From: Wenyingzhuangia sp. 2_MG-2023
Lineage (GTDB): Bacteria; Bacteroidota; Bacteroidia; Flavobacteriales; Flavobacteriaceae
Length of the DNA: 64,000 nt
Direction of reading: 5' to 3'
Assembly (NCBI RefSeq): GCF_030548295.1
Contig: NZ_JAUOSB010000007.1
Location: 102,673-166,672 of the forward strand
In this document: positions 17,593 to 27,815 of the stretch, in pieces
Numbering within the stretch: the first letter of the stretch is position 1
Layout: each line of letters begins with the position of its first letter
Notes under the pieces: model-generated
The model's database searches: none
What the model was told of the DNA's origin: nothing
The model's input: the letters and a program-made list of their open reading frames with translations, nothing else
Position numbers and translations under genes: made by a program

Positions 17593-18930
17593 ATGAAATT
17601 ATTTTCAAATACATTTAAAATGACTAACAGATACACTTTGTTGGTCATTTTACTTTCTATTATAAGTTATTATTTATTTGCATATACTACCGTTAGAACC
17701 AATTTCCCTAAAGTTTTAAGCTACTACTCACTACTTTTTATTGGATTTGCTATTTTGTATCAGTACAGCAATCTCAGTAACAGAACGCTTCTCATTATAG
17801 GTGTTTTATTTCGATTTATTTTTTTAGTTGCAACCCCAAATCTTTCCGATGATTTTTATCGTTTTTTATGGGATGGTAGGGCTTTGTTAGATGGAATCAA
17901 CCCATATTTAGTTCTTCCAGAAAACAATCCTAATCTAATAGCTGAAGGATCAACATTGTATCAAGGAATGGGAACGATGAACGGAAGTCATTATACTTGC
18001 TACCCACCATTAAATCAATTTGCATTTGGAATTCCAGCATTATTTGCTCCCAATCACTTATTAACAAGCACAATTGTTTTAAGAATTACTTTGATTTTGT
18101 CTGATTTGGTAACACTGTATTTTGGATTCAAACTATTGAAACATTTTAAACTAGATTCTAGAAAAATATTCTTGTACTTTCTAAATCCATTTATCATTAT
18201 TGAATTGACAGGCAACTTGCATTATGAGGGAATGATGATTGCTTTCTTAGCTGCAAGTTTGTATTTTCTTTTCAGAGAGAAGAACAACTTGTCTGCCATT
18301 TTATTTGCAGCTGCTGTATCTATCAAATTGATTCCACTGATATTTCTTCCTGTTTTTTATAAAAAATTGGGATTTAAAAAATGGTTCATTTACGGTAGTA
18401 TTGTTTGTAGTATCAATGTTCTTTTATTTCTTCCTTTTTTAAGTCAAGATTTGATTGATAATTTTATGTCTAGTATTGAATTGTACTTTCAAAATTTTGA
18501 ATTCAATGCCAGTATTTATTACATCGTTAGAGAAATTGGTTATCGTATAAAGGGATACAATATCATTCACACAGTAGGTCGCATCACTCCATTGATCATT
18601 ATTGCAATCACATTGTTAATTTCTTTTGTGAGAAAAAACGAAAAAAAAACAATCTTATTTACGAGTATGCTGTGGATCATTTGTAGTTATTATTTTTTAT
18701 CTAGCATAGTTCACCCTTGGTACATTGCCATTCCTTTGTTTTTAAGTTTATTTACAAAATTCAACTTTCCTTTGGTTTGGTCTTATGCCATTGTATTAAG
18801 TTATAGCGCATATATTAGTAGTAAATATCATGAAAATTTATGGTTAGTAGGACTGGAATACATCCTAGTTTTAGGTTGGATGGTTGTGGAATTGACTCAA
18901 TGGAAATTAATTTCTAAATTAAGATCATGA
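17593..18930 (+). CDS. Polytopic GT-C mannosyltransferase-like protein
   Basis: This 445-residue, very hydrophobic protein has roughly ten or more membrane helices. The first periplasmic loop has the GT-C acidic motif in SDDFYRFLWDGRALLDGINPY (cut here: DDFYRFLWDGR and GINPY), close to polyprenyl-phosphate-mannose-dependent enzymes. A later conserved stretch is FLNPFIIIELTGNLHYEG. It would use the polyprenyl-linked sugar made by the 15226 gene. An alternative start at 17623 exists. It overlaps the DUF523 gene by four bases (ATGA). Confidence 0.8.
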   Translation: MKLFSNTFKMTNRYTLLVILLSIISYYLFAYTTVRTNFPKVLSYYSLLFIGFAILYQYSNLSNRTLLIIGVLFRFIFLVATPNLSDDFYRFLWDGRALLDGINPYLVLPENNPNLIAEGSTLYQGMGTMNGSHYTCYPPLNQFAFGIPALFAPNHLLTSTIVLRITLILSDLVTLYFGFKLLKHFKLDSRKIFLYFLNPFIIIELTGNLHYEGMMIAFLAASLYFLFREKNNLSAILFAAAVSIKLIPLIFLPVFYKKLGFKKWFIYGSIVCSINVLLFLPFLSQDLIDNFMSSIELYFQNFEFNASIYYIVREIGYRIKGYNIIHTVGRITPLIIIAITLLISFVRKNEKKTILFTSMLWIICSYYFLSSIVHPWYIAIPLFLSLFTKFNFPLVWSYAIVLSYSAYISSKYHENLWLVGLEYILVLGWMVVELTQWKLISKLRS

Positions 18931-19340
18931 AACTAGTAAGCGCATGTTTGGCAGGAATTCCGTGTAGATTTGATGGAAAAGCAAAAAAACATCAAACCAT
19001 AGCTCAATTGATTGAAGAAGGAAAAGCAATTGCTGTTTGTCCTGAAGAACTTGGAGGCTTACCCACACCTAGAATTCCTGCAGAAAAACAAGGAGAAAAA
19101 ATCATCAACAAAAACGGAATAGATGTTACCAAGGCGTTTGAAAAAGGAGCTCAAAAAGCATTACAAATAGCTCTTAAAAACGATTGTACTGAAGCCATTC
19201 TAAAATCAAATTCACCTTCTTGTGGCTGTGGAAAAATATACGATGGTTCTTTTACAGGAAAGCTAACAAATGATGATGGTATTTTCTGTAAAGTCTTAAA
19301 AGAAAACAAGATAAAAATCTACACAGAAAACGAGATCTAA
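18927..19340 (+). CDS. DUF523 protein
   Basis: This 137-residue member of DUF523 has the conserved N-terminus KLVSACLAGIPCRFDGKAK, then VCPEELGGLPTPR, and the Cys-rich ILKSNSPSCGCGKIYDG. The conserved cysteines suggest metal or iron-sulfur binding, and related DUF1722/YbgA families have tRNA or DNA-repair links. The function is not established. It is translationally coupled to the GT-C gene through an ATGA overlap. Confidence 0.85.
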   Translation: MKLVSACLAGIPCRFDGKAKKHQTIAQLIEEGKAIAVCPEELGGLPTPRIPAEKQGEKIINKNGIDVTKAFEKGAQKALQIALKNDCTEAILKSNSPSCGCGKIYDGSFTGKLTNDDGIFCKVLKENKIKIYTENEI

Positions 19341-19355
19341 AAGAAATCCATATAA

Positions 19356-19388
19356 ATTTCATTAAAAAAAATTAGTTAGTTATCTTTG
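19356..19388 (+). promoter_or_regulatory. Bacteroidota-type promoter of the superoxide dismutase gene
   Basis: TATCTTTG at 19381-19388 is a perfect TAnnTTTG -7 element, 28 bp before the ATG. A weak -33 element (TTTC near 19356) is spaced about 21 bp upstream. Confidence 0.55.
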
Positions 19389-19416
19389 ATAACGAATCAA
19401 TAAAAACAACAAGAAA

Positions 19417-20025
19417 ATGGCTTTTGAATTACCAAAATTACCTTATGCAATTGATGCATTAGAACCAAATATTGATGCTAAAACTATGGAGATTCACCAT
19501 GGAAAGCACCACGCTGCTTATACAGCAAAATTAAACGGAGCTGTAGAAGGAACAGACTTAGAAGGAAAATCTATTGAAGAGATCTTAGGAGGTTTAGACA
19601 TGACTAACGGAGCTGTTCGTAACAACGGTGGAGGATTTTACAACCACAACTTATTCTGGTCTGTAATGTCTCCAAACGGAGGTGGTGTACCAACAGGAGC
19701 ATTGGCTGAGGCTATTGATGCTGCTTTTGGATCTTTTGAAGCATTTAAAGATGCTTTTTCTAACGCTGCTGCTACTCAGTTTGGATCTGGATGGGCTTGG
19801 TTATGTGTTGCTAAAGGAGGTGTTGTGAACGTTTGTTCTACACCAAACCAAGACAATCCATTAATGCCAGGTGTAACTTGTGGTAACCAACCAATTTTAG
19901 GTTTGGATGTATGGGAACATGCTTACTACTTAAATTACCAAAACAGAAGACCAGATTATATCAATGCATTTTTTAATGTAATCAACTGGGATGCTGTATC
20001 GGCAAACTACGAAGCTGCTAAATAA
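19417..20025 (+). CDS. sodA: Superoxide dismutase, Mn-type
   Basis: This 202-residue enzyme has all four metal ligands visible: His27 in EIHHGKHH, His77 in GFYNHNLFW, and Asp164/His168 in LDVWEHAYY. Two metal-selecting positions point to manganese: a Gly before the second ligand (NNGGGFYNH) and Gln145 in PNQDNPLMP, where iron enzymes have Gln and Ala/His in other places. It disproportionates superoxide in the cytoplasm. It is monocistronic, with a promoter element upstream and a strong terminator after it. Its G-rich, well-adapted codons fit high expression. Confidence 0.96.
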   Translation: MAFELPKLPYAIDALEPNIDAKTMEIHHGKHHAAYTAKLNGAVEGTDLEGKSIEEILGGLDMTNGAVRNNGGGFYNHNLFWSVMSPNGGGVPTGALAEAIDAAFGSFEAFKDAFSNAAATQFGSGWAWLCVAKGGVVNVCSTPNQDNPLMPGVTCGNQPILGLDVWEHAYYLNYQNRRPDYINAFFNVINWDAVSANYEAAK

Positions 20026-20047
20026 TTTTTAGTTTCTTTATAAAACT

Positions 20048-20082
20048 AAAAGCTCCTAGAATTTTGTTCTAGGAGCTTTTTT
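20048..20082. terminator. Terminator after sodA
   Basis: Perfect 14-bp stem AAAAGCTCCTAGAA / TTCTAGGAGCTTTT with a TTTTG loop and a T-run. Confidence 0.9.
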
Positions 20083-20086
20083 ATGT

Positions 20087-20299
20087 TTACTTATTTACTT
20101 CTATATCCTGAGATTTATTCTTTAAGATTTTAACATTCAAATGAGACTTGAATAAATAATAAAAAACTAAAAGCAAAATCAAAAATGTTAGCTTAACAAA
20201 CTTATTCGTGAATGATTTTTTTCGTCTACGCGCTTTCTTTCTTATTTCAAAGTGTTTCTTTCTTGTCTTAAAATATTCATTATTCAAATCAGTCATCAC
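20087..20299 (-). CDS. Small basic single-pass membrane protein, unknown
   Basis: This 70-codon frame has a strongly basic N-terminal half (TRKKHFEIRKKARRRKKS) followed by one hydrophobic helix (LTFLILLLVFYYLF) and a short polar tail. It would be inner-membrane with its charged head inside. It ends 5 bp from the sodA terminator and starts 17 bp after the acetyltransferase, so the two may be co-transcribed. It starts MMTD, so the second ATG (20296) is equally possible. Family not recognised. Confidence 0.6.
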   Translation of the reverse strand: MMTDLNNEYFKTRKKHFEIRKKARRRKKSFTNKFVKLTFLILLLVFYYLFKSHLNVKILKNKSQDIEVNK

Positions 20300-20315
20300 G
20301 CAGTATAACTGTAAT

Positions 20316-20795
20316 TTATAGACGTTCTACATAAGTTTTCAACTGCTCTTGATCCATTTGTACAACTCTCCAGTCTTTAAAAACCACTGCTCCTGAATTT
20401 TCATAAAAATCTACTGCTGGAGTATTCCAATCCAACACTGCCCACTCAACTCTCCTTAGTTGTTGTTCTTGTGCATATTTTAAAACTTGGTTGTACAATA
20501 ACTTTCCCATTCCTTTTCCTCTAGCAGCCTCTTTAACAATTAAATCTTCTAAATGAATAGTTGTTCCTTTCCAAGTAGAATATCTATAATAAAACAAAGC
20601 CATTCCAACCACAACATCATCAATTTCCCCTACAAAAACCTCAAATTTAGGAAATTTCCCAAATCCGTCTTCTTCAATATCTTTTAGAGTTACTTCTACT
20701 GCTTCTGGTTCTCTTTCAAACACAGCCAATTCTTCAATCAAAGAATAGATTGCTTTGGCATCTTTTAATTCTCCCTTTCTTACTAAACAATTCAT
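20316..20795 (-). CDS. GNAT N-acetyltransferase
   Basis: This 159-residue protein has the GNAT fold: VRKGELKDAKAIYSLIEELA at the N-terminus, the beta-strand HLEDLIVKEAARGKGMGK with the acetyl-CoA pyrophosphate loop RGKGMGKLL, and WAVLDWNTPAVDFYENSGA at motif B. It is close to the diamine/spermidine acetyltransferase-like subgroup. The frame extends to 20828, but the ATG at 20795 begins the conserved MNCLVRKG and is preferred. Substrate not identifiable. Confidence 0.88.
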   Translation of the reverse strand: MNCLVRKGELKDAKAIYSLIEELAVFEREPEAVEVTLKDIEEDGFGKFPKFEVFVGEIDDVVVGMALFYYRYSTWKGTTIHLEDLIVKEAARGKGMGKLLYNQVLKYAQEQQLRRVEWAVLDWNTPAVDFYENSGAVVFKDWRVVQMDQEQLKTYVERL

Positions 20796-20865
20796 TTCTA
20801 AAAATTTTATAGGTATAAATATAAACACTACTCATTACATCTACACAAGTCTAAGACATAAAAAA

Positions 20866-20893
20866 AGCATTCCGTAATACGGAATGCCTTTTT
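20866..20893. terminator. Terminator downstream of enolase
   Basis: Stem GCATTCCGTA / TACGGAATGC flanked by an A-run and a T-run, so it works on the minus strand for eno. Confidence 0.85.
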
Positions 20894-20915
20894 AAAATTT
20901 TATAAAAACAGTATA

Positions 20916-22223
<1,308 letters not shown>

Positions 22224-22332
22224 TTATTATTTAAGTTTCTGTGCTGCAAGATACGCAACATCGTAAATTGATTGTAAATTTAAAAGAATAAGTTTCGAAA
22301 ACCTATTCGTTGGAAGATTTTCACATAATAGC

Positions 22333-22369
22333 AAAAAAAAGCAGTGTTTTTAACACTGCTTTTTTTTTA
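22333..22369. terminator. Terminator after the ExbD pair
   Basis: Stem AAAAAGCAGTGTT / AACACTGCTTTTT with a long T/A run. It directly abuts the stop codon of the last exbD gene on the minus strand. Confidence 0.85.
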
Positions 22370-22840
22370 TTTAAAGTTATTAGAAACGTCTCCTGTACCG
22401 GATGAGTAACTAATCTTTAAGGCATTTATAGTTCTTAATTCATGTTTGATATCTGAAATAGTCCCCACGTTCGTTTTCAAATCTGCTTTGATAGAAGTTA
22501 CCATTGCTTTTTGTTCTTCTGCATCGTGTTTATCTCTTTCAGAATAGATGAAATTTACAACGTCACTAACGGATGCAATCTTATCATTCAACTGAATTTT
22601 ATCACCTTTTCCTTCAGATGTATTCTTTGCTTTACCTACATATATAGTACTTACTAAACTTTTATGCTCTAACTTTTTCACTTCTGTTGCACTAGGCAAT
22701 TTTGGTGGTTTGATTAAAAGTGTTGTTTCACGCATAGTTGTAGCAACCATAAAGAAAAACAAAAGCATAAATACAATATCTGGTAACGCAGCAGTATTTA
22801 CTGCTGGCACATCTTTTTTCTTTTTTCCAAATTTAGACAT
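22367..22840 (-). CDS. ExbD/TolR-type biopolymer transport protein (second copy)
   Basis: This 157-residue protein has a cytoplasmic basic start (SKFGKKKKD), one membrane helix with the conserved acidic residue in LPDIVFMLLFFFMV (Asp at the helix start), and a periplasmic domain. With ExbB it couples the proton gradient to outer-membrane transport through TonB or a Tol-like partner. It lies 7 bp after the first exbD. Its periplasmic domain (VYVGK..., DLKTNVGTISDIKHELR) keeps the usual ExbD fold signature. Confidence 0.9.
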   Translation of the reverse strand: MSKFGKKKKDVPAVNTAALPDIVFMLLFFFMVATTMRETTLLIKPPKLPSATEVKKLEHKSLVSTIYVGKAKNTSEGKGDKIQLNDKIASVSDVVNFIYSERDKHDAEEQKAMVTSIKADLKTNVGTISDIKHELRTINALKISYSSGTGDVSNNFK

Positions 22841-22847
22841 CTGCTTG

Positions 22848-23468
22848 TTATTTTATGGGTTCAGCATCAGATAAAATTTCTGGATAAGCTTCTTTAATTT
22901 TGGTCAAAGCCGCTTTTACATCTAGATTTTCTTTATCTGCTTTTTGAATATTTAAAAGGTCTGTATAAGACAATCCTTTGTACTTACCTGTTAAATATTT
23001 TTTTGCGTATCTATTTCTCAACTCAGTGTATGCAGCTAACAACTCATTCTGAACAGAAATATACATTCCGTAAGAAGTTGTTTGGGCAGTTTGAACAGCA
23101 ATAATTGCCTTAGAAGGATGATCTGATGAATCATCAGCTCTGTTTCCTTCACAATAATCACATGCTTTACCATCTGCAGTTTTACCACCACCATTGTCAA
23201 TAAAATCAATTGCCAATTGTCTAATATCTCCAATTTTAACTTCTTCGTCTTCCACTAAAAGTTGGTCAAAACGGTTGATGTTAACTTCAAAAATATTCTT
23301 TTGTTTAACTGGAGGAGGATTTAAATCTTCTGGTTGAATTTCAGGCAACTTTCTAAAAACACCTGAATCGGTATCCATAGTTGTTGTTACCAAGAAAAAG
23401 ATAAGCAACAAGAAAGCAATATCTGCCATTGAACCTGCATTGATTTCTGGTATATCTCTTTTTGCCAT
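22848..23468 (-). CDS. ExbD/TolR-type biopolymer transport protein (first copy, long, with CxxC insert)
   Basis: This 206-residue ExbD has the start KRDIPEINAGSMADIAFLLLIFF with the essential Asp in the single membrane helix. It is longer than usual because of an insert in the periplasmic domain, GKTADGKACDYCEGN, which carries a CxxC pair. The two cysteines could form a disulfide. It lies between the unknown 4-TM gene (10 bp) and the second exbD (7 bp). Two different ExbD subunits per operon are common in Bacteroidota gliding and TonB systems. Confidence 0.9.
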   Translation of the reverse strand: MAKRDIPEINAGSMADIAFLLLIFFLVTTTMDTDSGVFRKLPEIQPEDLNPPPVKQKNIFEVNINRFDQLLVEDEEVKIGDIRQLAIDFIDNGGGKTADGKACDYCEGNRADDSSDHPSKAIIAVQTAQTTSYGMYISVQNELLAAYTELRNRYAKKYLTGKYKGLSYTDLLNIQKADKENLDVKAALTKIKEAYPEILSDAEPIK

Positions 23469-23478
23469 ATCCTTTTAT

Positions 23479-23919
23479 TTATTTAATTGCTGTTTTTACA
23501 GCTCCTAAACCAACTACTGCAATTGCAATTGCTCCTAAGTATACACTATAGTTGATAATTGTACTAATTAATTTAGAAGTTGCACCTGCTTCACCACCTT
23601 CTAAGATTTGTCCTTGTACATCTAATACTGCTGCATCAGATGCAGTAACGTAAGCTACAACATAAACAAGTCCTAAAATAGCAACGTTGATTGCAATCTT
23701 TTTTAAATCTTCTGGGTTCTTGAAAATATTTACCACAGCAAATACAACTGTTATCGCTAATGTAGCGTACAACAACCATGCAGAAAACTCTACTAGAGGA
23801 CTTACACTGCTGTAAACGCTATCTTCTTCAGATGTTAAAACTCCTGCATACAATACAGCACCAATAACAGCGATAACTAGAATTATGATGGTTAATATTT
23901 TTGATAATTTACTACTCAT
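23479..23919 (-). CDS. Unknown four-helix membrane protein in the ExbB/ExbD operon
   Basis: This 146-residue, very hydrophobic protein has about four membrane helices (ILTIIILVIAVIGAVLYA, then a W-containing helix, VAILGLVYVVAYVTA, and YLGAIAIAVVGLGAVK). It contains few charged residues. It sits 8 bp after exbB and 10 bp before exbD, a position conserved in Flavobacteriia as far as I recall. No function is known to me; an accessory subunit of the energiser complex is inference. Confidence 0.85.
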   Translation of the reverse strand: MSSKLSKILTIIILVIAVIGAVLYAGVLTSEEDSVYSSVSPLVEFSAWLLYATLAITVVFAVVNIFKNPEDLKKIAINVAILGLVYVVAYVTASDAAVLDVQGQILEGGEAGATSKLISTIINYSVYLGAIAIAVVGLGAVKTAIK

Positions 23920-23927
23920 AATTGCTA

Positions 23928-24740
23928 TTATTTTTTGTATTTAACTAATAAGTCAATCAAAGAGATAGAAGCATCTTCCATTTTGTTCACAATACTATCT
24001 ACTTTAGCGATAATGATGTTATAAAAAACTTGTAAGATAATTGCTACTACCAATCCGAATACAGTTGTTAACAAGGCTACTTTAATACCTCCTGCAACTA
24101 CTGCTGGGTTGATATCTCCTGCTACTTGAATTGCATCAAAAGCATCAATCATACCAATAACTGTCCCCATAAATCCTAACATCGGAGCTAAGGCGATAAA
24201 TAATGATAACCAAGAAATGTTTTTCTCCAACAATCCCATTTGAACTCCTCCGTAACCAACTACAGCTTTTTCAGCAGCATCGATTCCTTCAGTAGATCTA
24301 TCCAAACCTTGGTAGAAAATAGAAGCAATAGGTCCTTTTGTATCTCTACAAACATCTTTAGCAGCTTCAATTCCTCCAGAAGCTAATGCTTCGTCTACTT
24401 TTGCTACTAATTTCTTAGTATTTGTAGTAGCTAAGTTTAAATAAATAATTCTTTCAATAGCAATTGCCAATCCCAAGATTAAAGCAACCAATACAATACC
24501 CATAAATCCAGCACCCCCTTCAATAAAACGTTGTTTTAAAATTTGGTGGAAAGTTGCTTCTACTTCTGGTTTAGCTTCTTCACTAGAAGCAGTTTCTTGT
24601 GTTGGCTCTTCTTCCGCAACAGTTTCAGTTGCTGTTACGCTTGTTGAATCTACAGTAGCTCCTTCTTCTTGTGCAAATGCATTAGAAGTACCTAAAAACA
24701 TTAATCCTGCAATAGCTAGGATACTAAAAACTTTTTTCAT
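23928..24740 (-). CDS. MotA/TolQ/ExbB proton channel family protein
   Basis: This 270-residue protein begins with a signal-like helix ending in SNAFAQ, an acidic periplasmic linker (many Glu/Thr), then three membrane helices. The ExbB signature is in LGFMGTVIGMIDAFDAIQVAG and the following GGIKVALLTTVFGLVVAI. It forms the pentameric channel around ExbD that powers TonB- or gliding-type work at the outer membrane. It is the first gene of a four-gene operon. The region upstream (24741-24846) should hold the promoter. Confidence 0.92.
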   Translation of the reverse strand: MKKVFSILAIAGLMFLGTSNAFAQEEGATVDSTSVTATETVAEEEPTQETASSEEAKPEVEATFHQILKQRFIEGGAGFMGIVLVALILGLAIAIERIIYLNLATTNTKKLVAKVDEALASGGIEAAKDVCRDTKGPIASIFYQGLDRSTEGIDAAEKAVVGYGGVQMGLLEKNISWLSLFIALAPMLGFMGTVIGMIDAFDAIQVAGDINPAVVAGGIKVALLTTVFGLVVAIILQVFYNIIIAKVDSIVNKMEDASISLIDLLVKYKK

Positions 24741-24846
24741 TTCTATTCTAAATTAATACTATTAATGATAATTGATAAACGTTGAGCAAGTAACAAAAAA
24801 ATGTTTACTTTAAAAAATATTCTATTGTTAAATCTTCTTAACATTT

Positions 24847-25806
24847 TTAACTCTCACCTCTAAGAGATTCTCTAAAAAAACTTTGATATTCTTGAATATT
24901 CAGTTTTTTTGTAGACAAATACATCATTTTTGCAATTGCTGATTCCGTTGTTAACGCTCCTCCACTAATAAAACCTAGCTTTTCGCTTTCTAAGCTTGCT
25001 TCGTATTTTCCCATAACAACACCCCCTCTTAAACATTGAGTTACAATCACAACTTTTAATCCTTTGCTTATTTTATCAACAAATAATTGTTGTAATTCTT
25101 TGTCAAAATCGGGAAAATTACCCATTCCAAAAGCTTCTAACACGAGTCCTGTAATTGAATCGGAGGCTAAAACAAGCTTTAACAAATCATTATTATAAAA
25201 TGGATTTAACTTAAAAACAACAATTTTACTTTCTATTTTTTTTTCGATGTGAAAACTATCTTGCGAAAAATCCACCATTAAATTCCCTGAATTTGGAACC
25301 ATATAAGCATCATTATTTTGGGAATCTACTTTGGTAACTTCTACCGCCCGGAACCATTTTTCATTAAAATAAAGACCTACTTCTTTCGGAAATTCATCTT
25401 GTAACATTCCCAACAAAGCTCCTTTTAAATTTAATTTACTATCCGAATTATCTTCCATAAGTGGCAATTGCCCTCCTGTAAAAACAATCGATTTGTCCAA
25501 CCCTGAAATGCAATAACTTAACAAGGAACTTACATAGGCCATCGTATCGGTTCCCATCAAAATTAAAAACGAATCATAATTAGAGTAATTTTGTTCCACA
25601 ATTGTAGCCAACTCAAAATAATACTCCATTCCAAAATTGCAAGAATCTATTGGTTCTTTTGTTGATTTAAAGTCTATATTTTTCAAATCTAATTGACCTG
25701 TCACGTATTCTTTTATAGGCTCAACTCCTGCGGGTTTTAAAGATTCATTTACCTCATCTTTTACCATCCCGATAGTTCCTCCTGTATAAATAACTAAAAT
25801 TTTCAT
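24847..25806 (-). CDS. ansA: Type I L-asparaginase
   Basis: This 319-residue protein deamidates asparagine. Catalytic elements are visible: the nucleophile Thr in VIYTGGTIGMV (residues about 5-15), the second triad LMGTDTMAYVSSLLS with Thr-Asp near residue 84, and TGGQLPLMEDNSD. The absence of a signal peptide and the AnsA-like C-terminus (RGGVVMGKYE) indicate the cytoplasmic type I enzyme. It is separated from accC by a strong hairpin and probably has its own promoter. Confidence 0.93.
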   Translation of the reverse strand: MKILVIYTGGTIGMVKDEVNESLKPAGVEPIKEYVTGQLDLKNIDFKSTKEPIDSCNFGMEYYFELATIVEQNYSNYDSFLILMGTDTMAYVSSLLSYCISGLDKSIVFTGGQLPLMEDNSDSKLNLKGALLGMLQDEFPKEVGLYFNEKWFRAVEVTKVDSQNNDAYMVPNSGNLMVDFSQDSFHIEKKIESKIVVFKLNPFYNNDLLKLVLASDSITGLVLEAFGMGNFPDFDKELQQLFVDKISKGLKVVIVTQCLRGGVVMGKYEASLESEKLGFISGGALTTESAIAKMMYLSTKKLNIQEYQSFFRESLRGES

Positions 25807-25818
25807 AAGATGAATTTA

Positions 25819-25857
25819 ACAAAAAAAACGAAAGCTAATTTTAGCTTTCGTTTTTTA
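25819..25857. terminator. Terminator of the acc operon
   Basis: Stem AAAACGAAAGCTAA / TTAGCTTTCGTTTT with flanking A- and T-runs. It lies between the accC stop and the ansA start, both on the minus strand. Confidence 0.88.
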
Positions 25858-25878
25858 TTATATATTTTAAGGTTAATT

Positions 25879-27225
25879 TTAGATTGGTTTCTCAATCACA
25901 AAGTCTTCCATAAATTTAGTAGTATAATCTCCTGCAACATAATCAGGATGATCCATTAATTGTCTATGGAAAGGGATTGTTGTTTTGACACCTTCAATGA
26001 TAAATTCATCCAAAGCACGTTTCATTTTGCTAATTGCTTCTTCTCTTGTTTGAGCCGTTGTAATTAATTTTGCAATCATTGAATCGTAATTAGGTGGAAT
26101 TGTATAACCTGCATACACATGTGTGTCTAAACGAACCCCATGTCCTCCTGGTGCATGAAACGATGTAATTTTACCTGGAGCAGGTCTAAAACCTGCGAAA
26201 GGATCTTCAGCATTTATTCTGCACTCGATAGAATGTAATTTTGGAAAATAATTTTTTCCTGAAATTGGAATTCCTGCAGCTACAGAAATTTGTTCTCTAA
26301 TCAAATCAAAATCCACAACTTCTTCTGTAATTGGGTGTTCAACTTGAATACGAGTATTCATTTCCATAAAGTAAAAATTTCTGTGCTTATCTACCAAGAA
26401 TTCAACTGTACCAGCTCCTTCGTATTTGATATATTCAGCAGCAGAAACCGCAGCCTTTCCCATTGCTTCTCTTAGCTCATCTGTCATGAAAGGAGAAGGT
26501 GTTTCTTCTGTTAACTTTTGATGACGACGTTGTACAGAACAATCTCTTTCTGATAAATGACATGCTTTACCGTAAGCATCTCCTACAATTTGAATTTCAA
26601 TGTGGCGAGGCTCCTCAATTAGCTTCTCCATGTACATGTCATCATTTCCAAAAGCAGCTTTAGATTCATGACGTGCAGAATCCCAAGCATCTCTTAAATC
26701 TTCTGCCTTCCAAACAGCACGCATACCTTTACCACCACCACCGGCTGATGCTTTTAACATTACAGGATATCCTGTTTCCAAAGCAACTTTTTCACATTGC
26801 TCAAAATCTTGAATCACACCTTCACTACCTGGTACACATGGTACTCCAGCAGCAATCATAGTAGACTTCGCATTTGCTTTGTCTCCCATTCTGTTGATCA
26901 TTTCTGGTGATGCTCCAATAAATTTTATTTGATGATCATCACACAATTTAGAAAACTTAGCATTTTCTGATAAAAATCCATATCCTGGGTGAATTGCATC
27001 TGCATTGGTAATCTCAGCTGCTGCAATAATATTCACCATCTTTAAATAAGATTCTGAACTAGGAGCAGGTCCAATACAAACTGCTTCATCGGCAAAACGA
27101 ACATGCAAACTATCCTGATCTGCTGTAGAATAGACAGCAACCGTTTTAATTCCCATTTCTCTACACGTTCTAATAACGCGTAAAGCAATTTCACCTCGAT
27201 TGGCTATTAATATTTTTTTAAACAT
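25879..27225 (-). CDS. accC: Acetyl-CoA carboxylase, biotin carboxylase subunit
   Basis: This 448-residue ATP-grasp enzyme carboxylates the biotin on AccB. Motifs are [16 protein letters not shown] at the start, the glycine-rich ATP loop [12 protein letters not shown], the catalytic [16 protein letters not shown], and the metal-binding [15 protein letters not shown]. It is the last gene of the yceD-rpmF-fabH-accB-accC cluster, 51 bp after accB, and provides malonyl-CoA for the FabD and FabH in this window. Confidence 0.97.
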   Translation of the reverse strand: MFKKILIANRGEIALRVIRTCREMGIKTVAVYSTADQDSLHVRFADEAVCIGPAPSSESYLKMVNIIAAAEITNADAIHPGYGFLSENAKFSKLCDDHQIKFIGASPEMINRMGDKANAKSTMIAAGVPCVPGSEGVIQDFEQCEKVALETGYPVMLKASAGGGGKGMRAVWKAEDLRDAWDSARHESKAAFGNDDMYMEKLIEEPRHIEIQIVGDAYGKACHLSERDCSVQRRHQKLTEETPSPFMTDELREAMGKAAVSAAEYIKYEGAGTVEFLVDKHRNFYFMEMNTRIQVEHPITEEVVDFDLIREQISVAAGIPISGKNYFPKLHSIECRINAEDPFAGFRPAPGKITSFHAPGGHGVRLDTHVYAGYTIPPNYDSMIAKLITTAQTREEAISKMKRALDEFIIEGVKTTIPFHRQLMDHPDYVAGDYTTKFMEDFVIEKPI

Positions 27226-27276
27226 TGTTCTTTTTTTAGAAAAATTAGTATTCTACTATAAAATCCATCAAATAGT

Positions 27277-27765
27277 TTATGATGGGTCTACCAAGAATAA
27301 TGGTTGTCCAAATTCTACTGGAGTACTATCTTCTACTAATATTTTTACGATTTTACCTGAAACCTCAGATTCAATTTCGTTAAACAATTTCATCGCTTCT
27401 ATAACACATACAATAGAATCTGGTTGTACCGTGTCTCCAACTTCAACAAATAAAGCTTTGTCTGGTGATGGTTTTCTATAGAAAGTTCCAATCATTGGGG
27501 ATGTGATTGTTACATATTTTGAATCTTCACTTTCAGAAGGTGCCGCAGAAGAAACCTCAACAACAGGCGTAGGAGTTTGTATAGGTGCCTGCTGTGCAAC
27601 AGGAGCTCCCATTGTTATAGGTGAAGTGTGTTGTATAATGGTAGACTCCGTTTTACCCTCACCCGTTTTAATGGTGATTTTAATATCTTCCATTTCTAAT
27701 TTCACTTCGTTTGCTCCAGATCTAGCTACGAATTTTATCAAATTCTGAATGTCCTTTAATTCCAT
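27277..27765 (-). CDS. accB: Acetyl-CoA carboxylase biotin carboxyl carrier protein
   Basis: This 162-residue protein has an N-terminal KDIQNLIKFVARSGANEVKLE, a Pro/Ala-rich flexible linker (about 50-78) and a C-terminal biotinyl domain. The biotin-accepting Lys126 lies in IEAMKLFNE. The typical thumb loop is reduced to SPMIGTFYRKPSPDK. It carries carboxybiotin between AccC and the carboxyltransferase. It lies 50 bp from fabH. Confidence 0.96.
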   Translation of the reverse strand: MELKDIQNLIKFVARSGANEVKLEMEDIKITIKTGEGKTESTIIQHTSPITMGAPVAQQAPIQTPTPVVEVSSAAPSESEDSKYVTITSPMIGTFYRKPSPDKALFVEVGDTVQPDSIVCVIEAMKLFNEIESEVSGKIVKILVEDSTPVEFGQPLFLVDPS

Positions 27766-27815
27766 AATAAATTATATTAAGTAAGTTGCTTTATAAAATA
27801 AATAATTATTAATGC

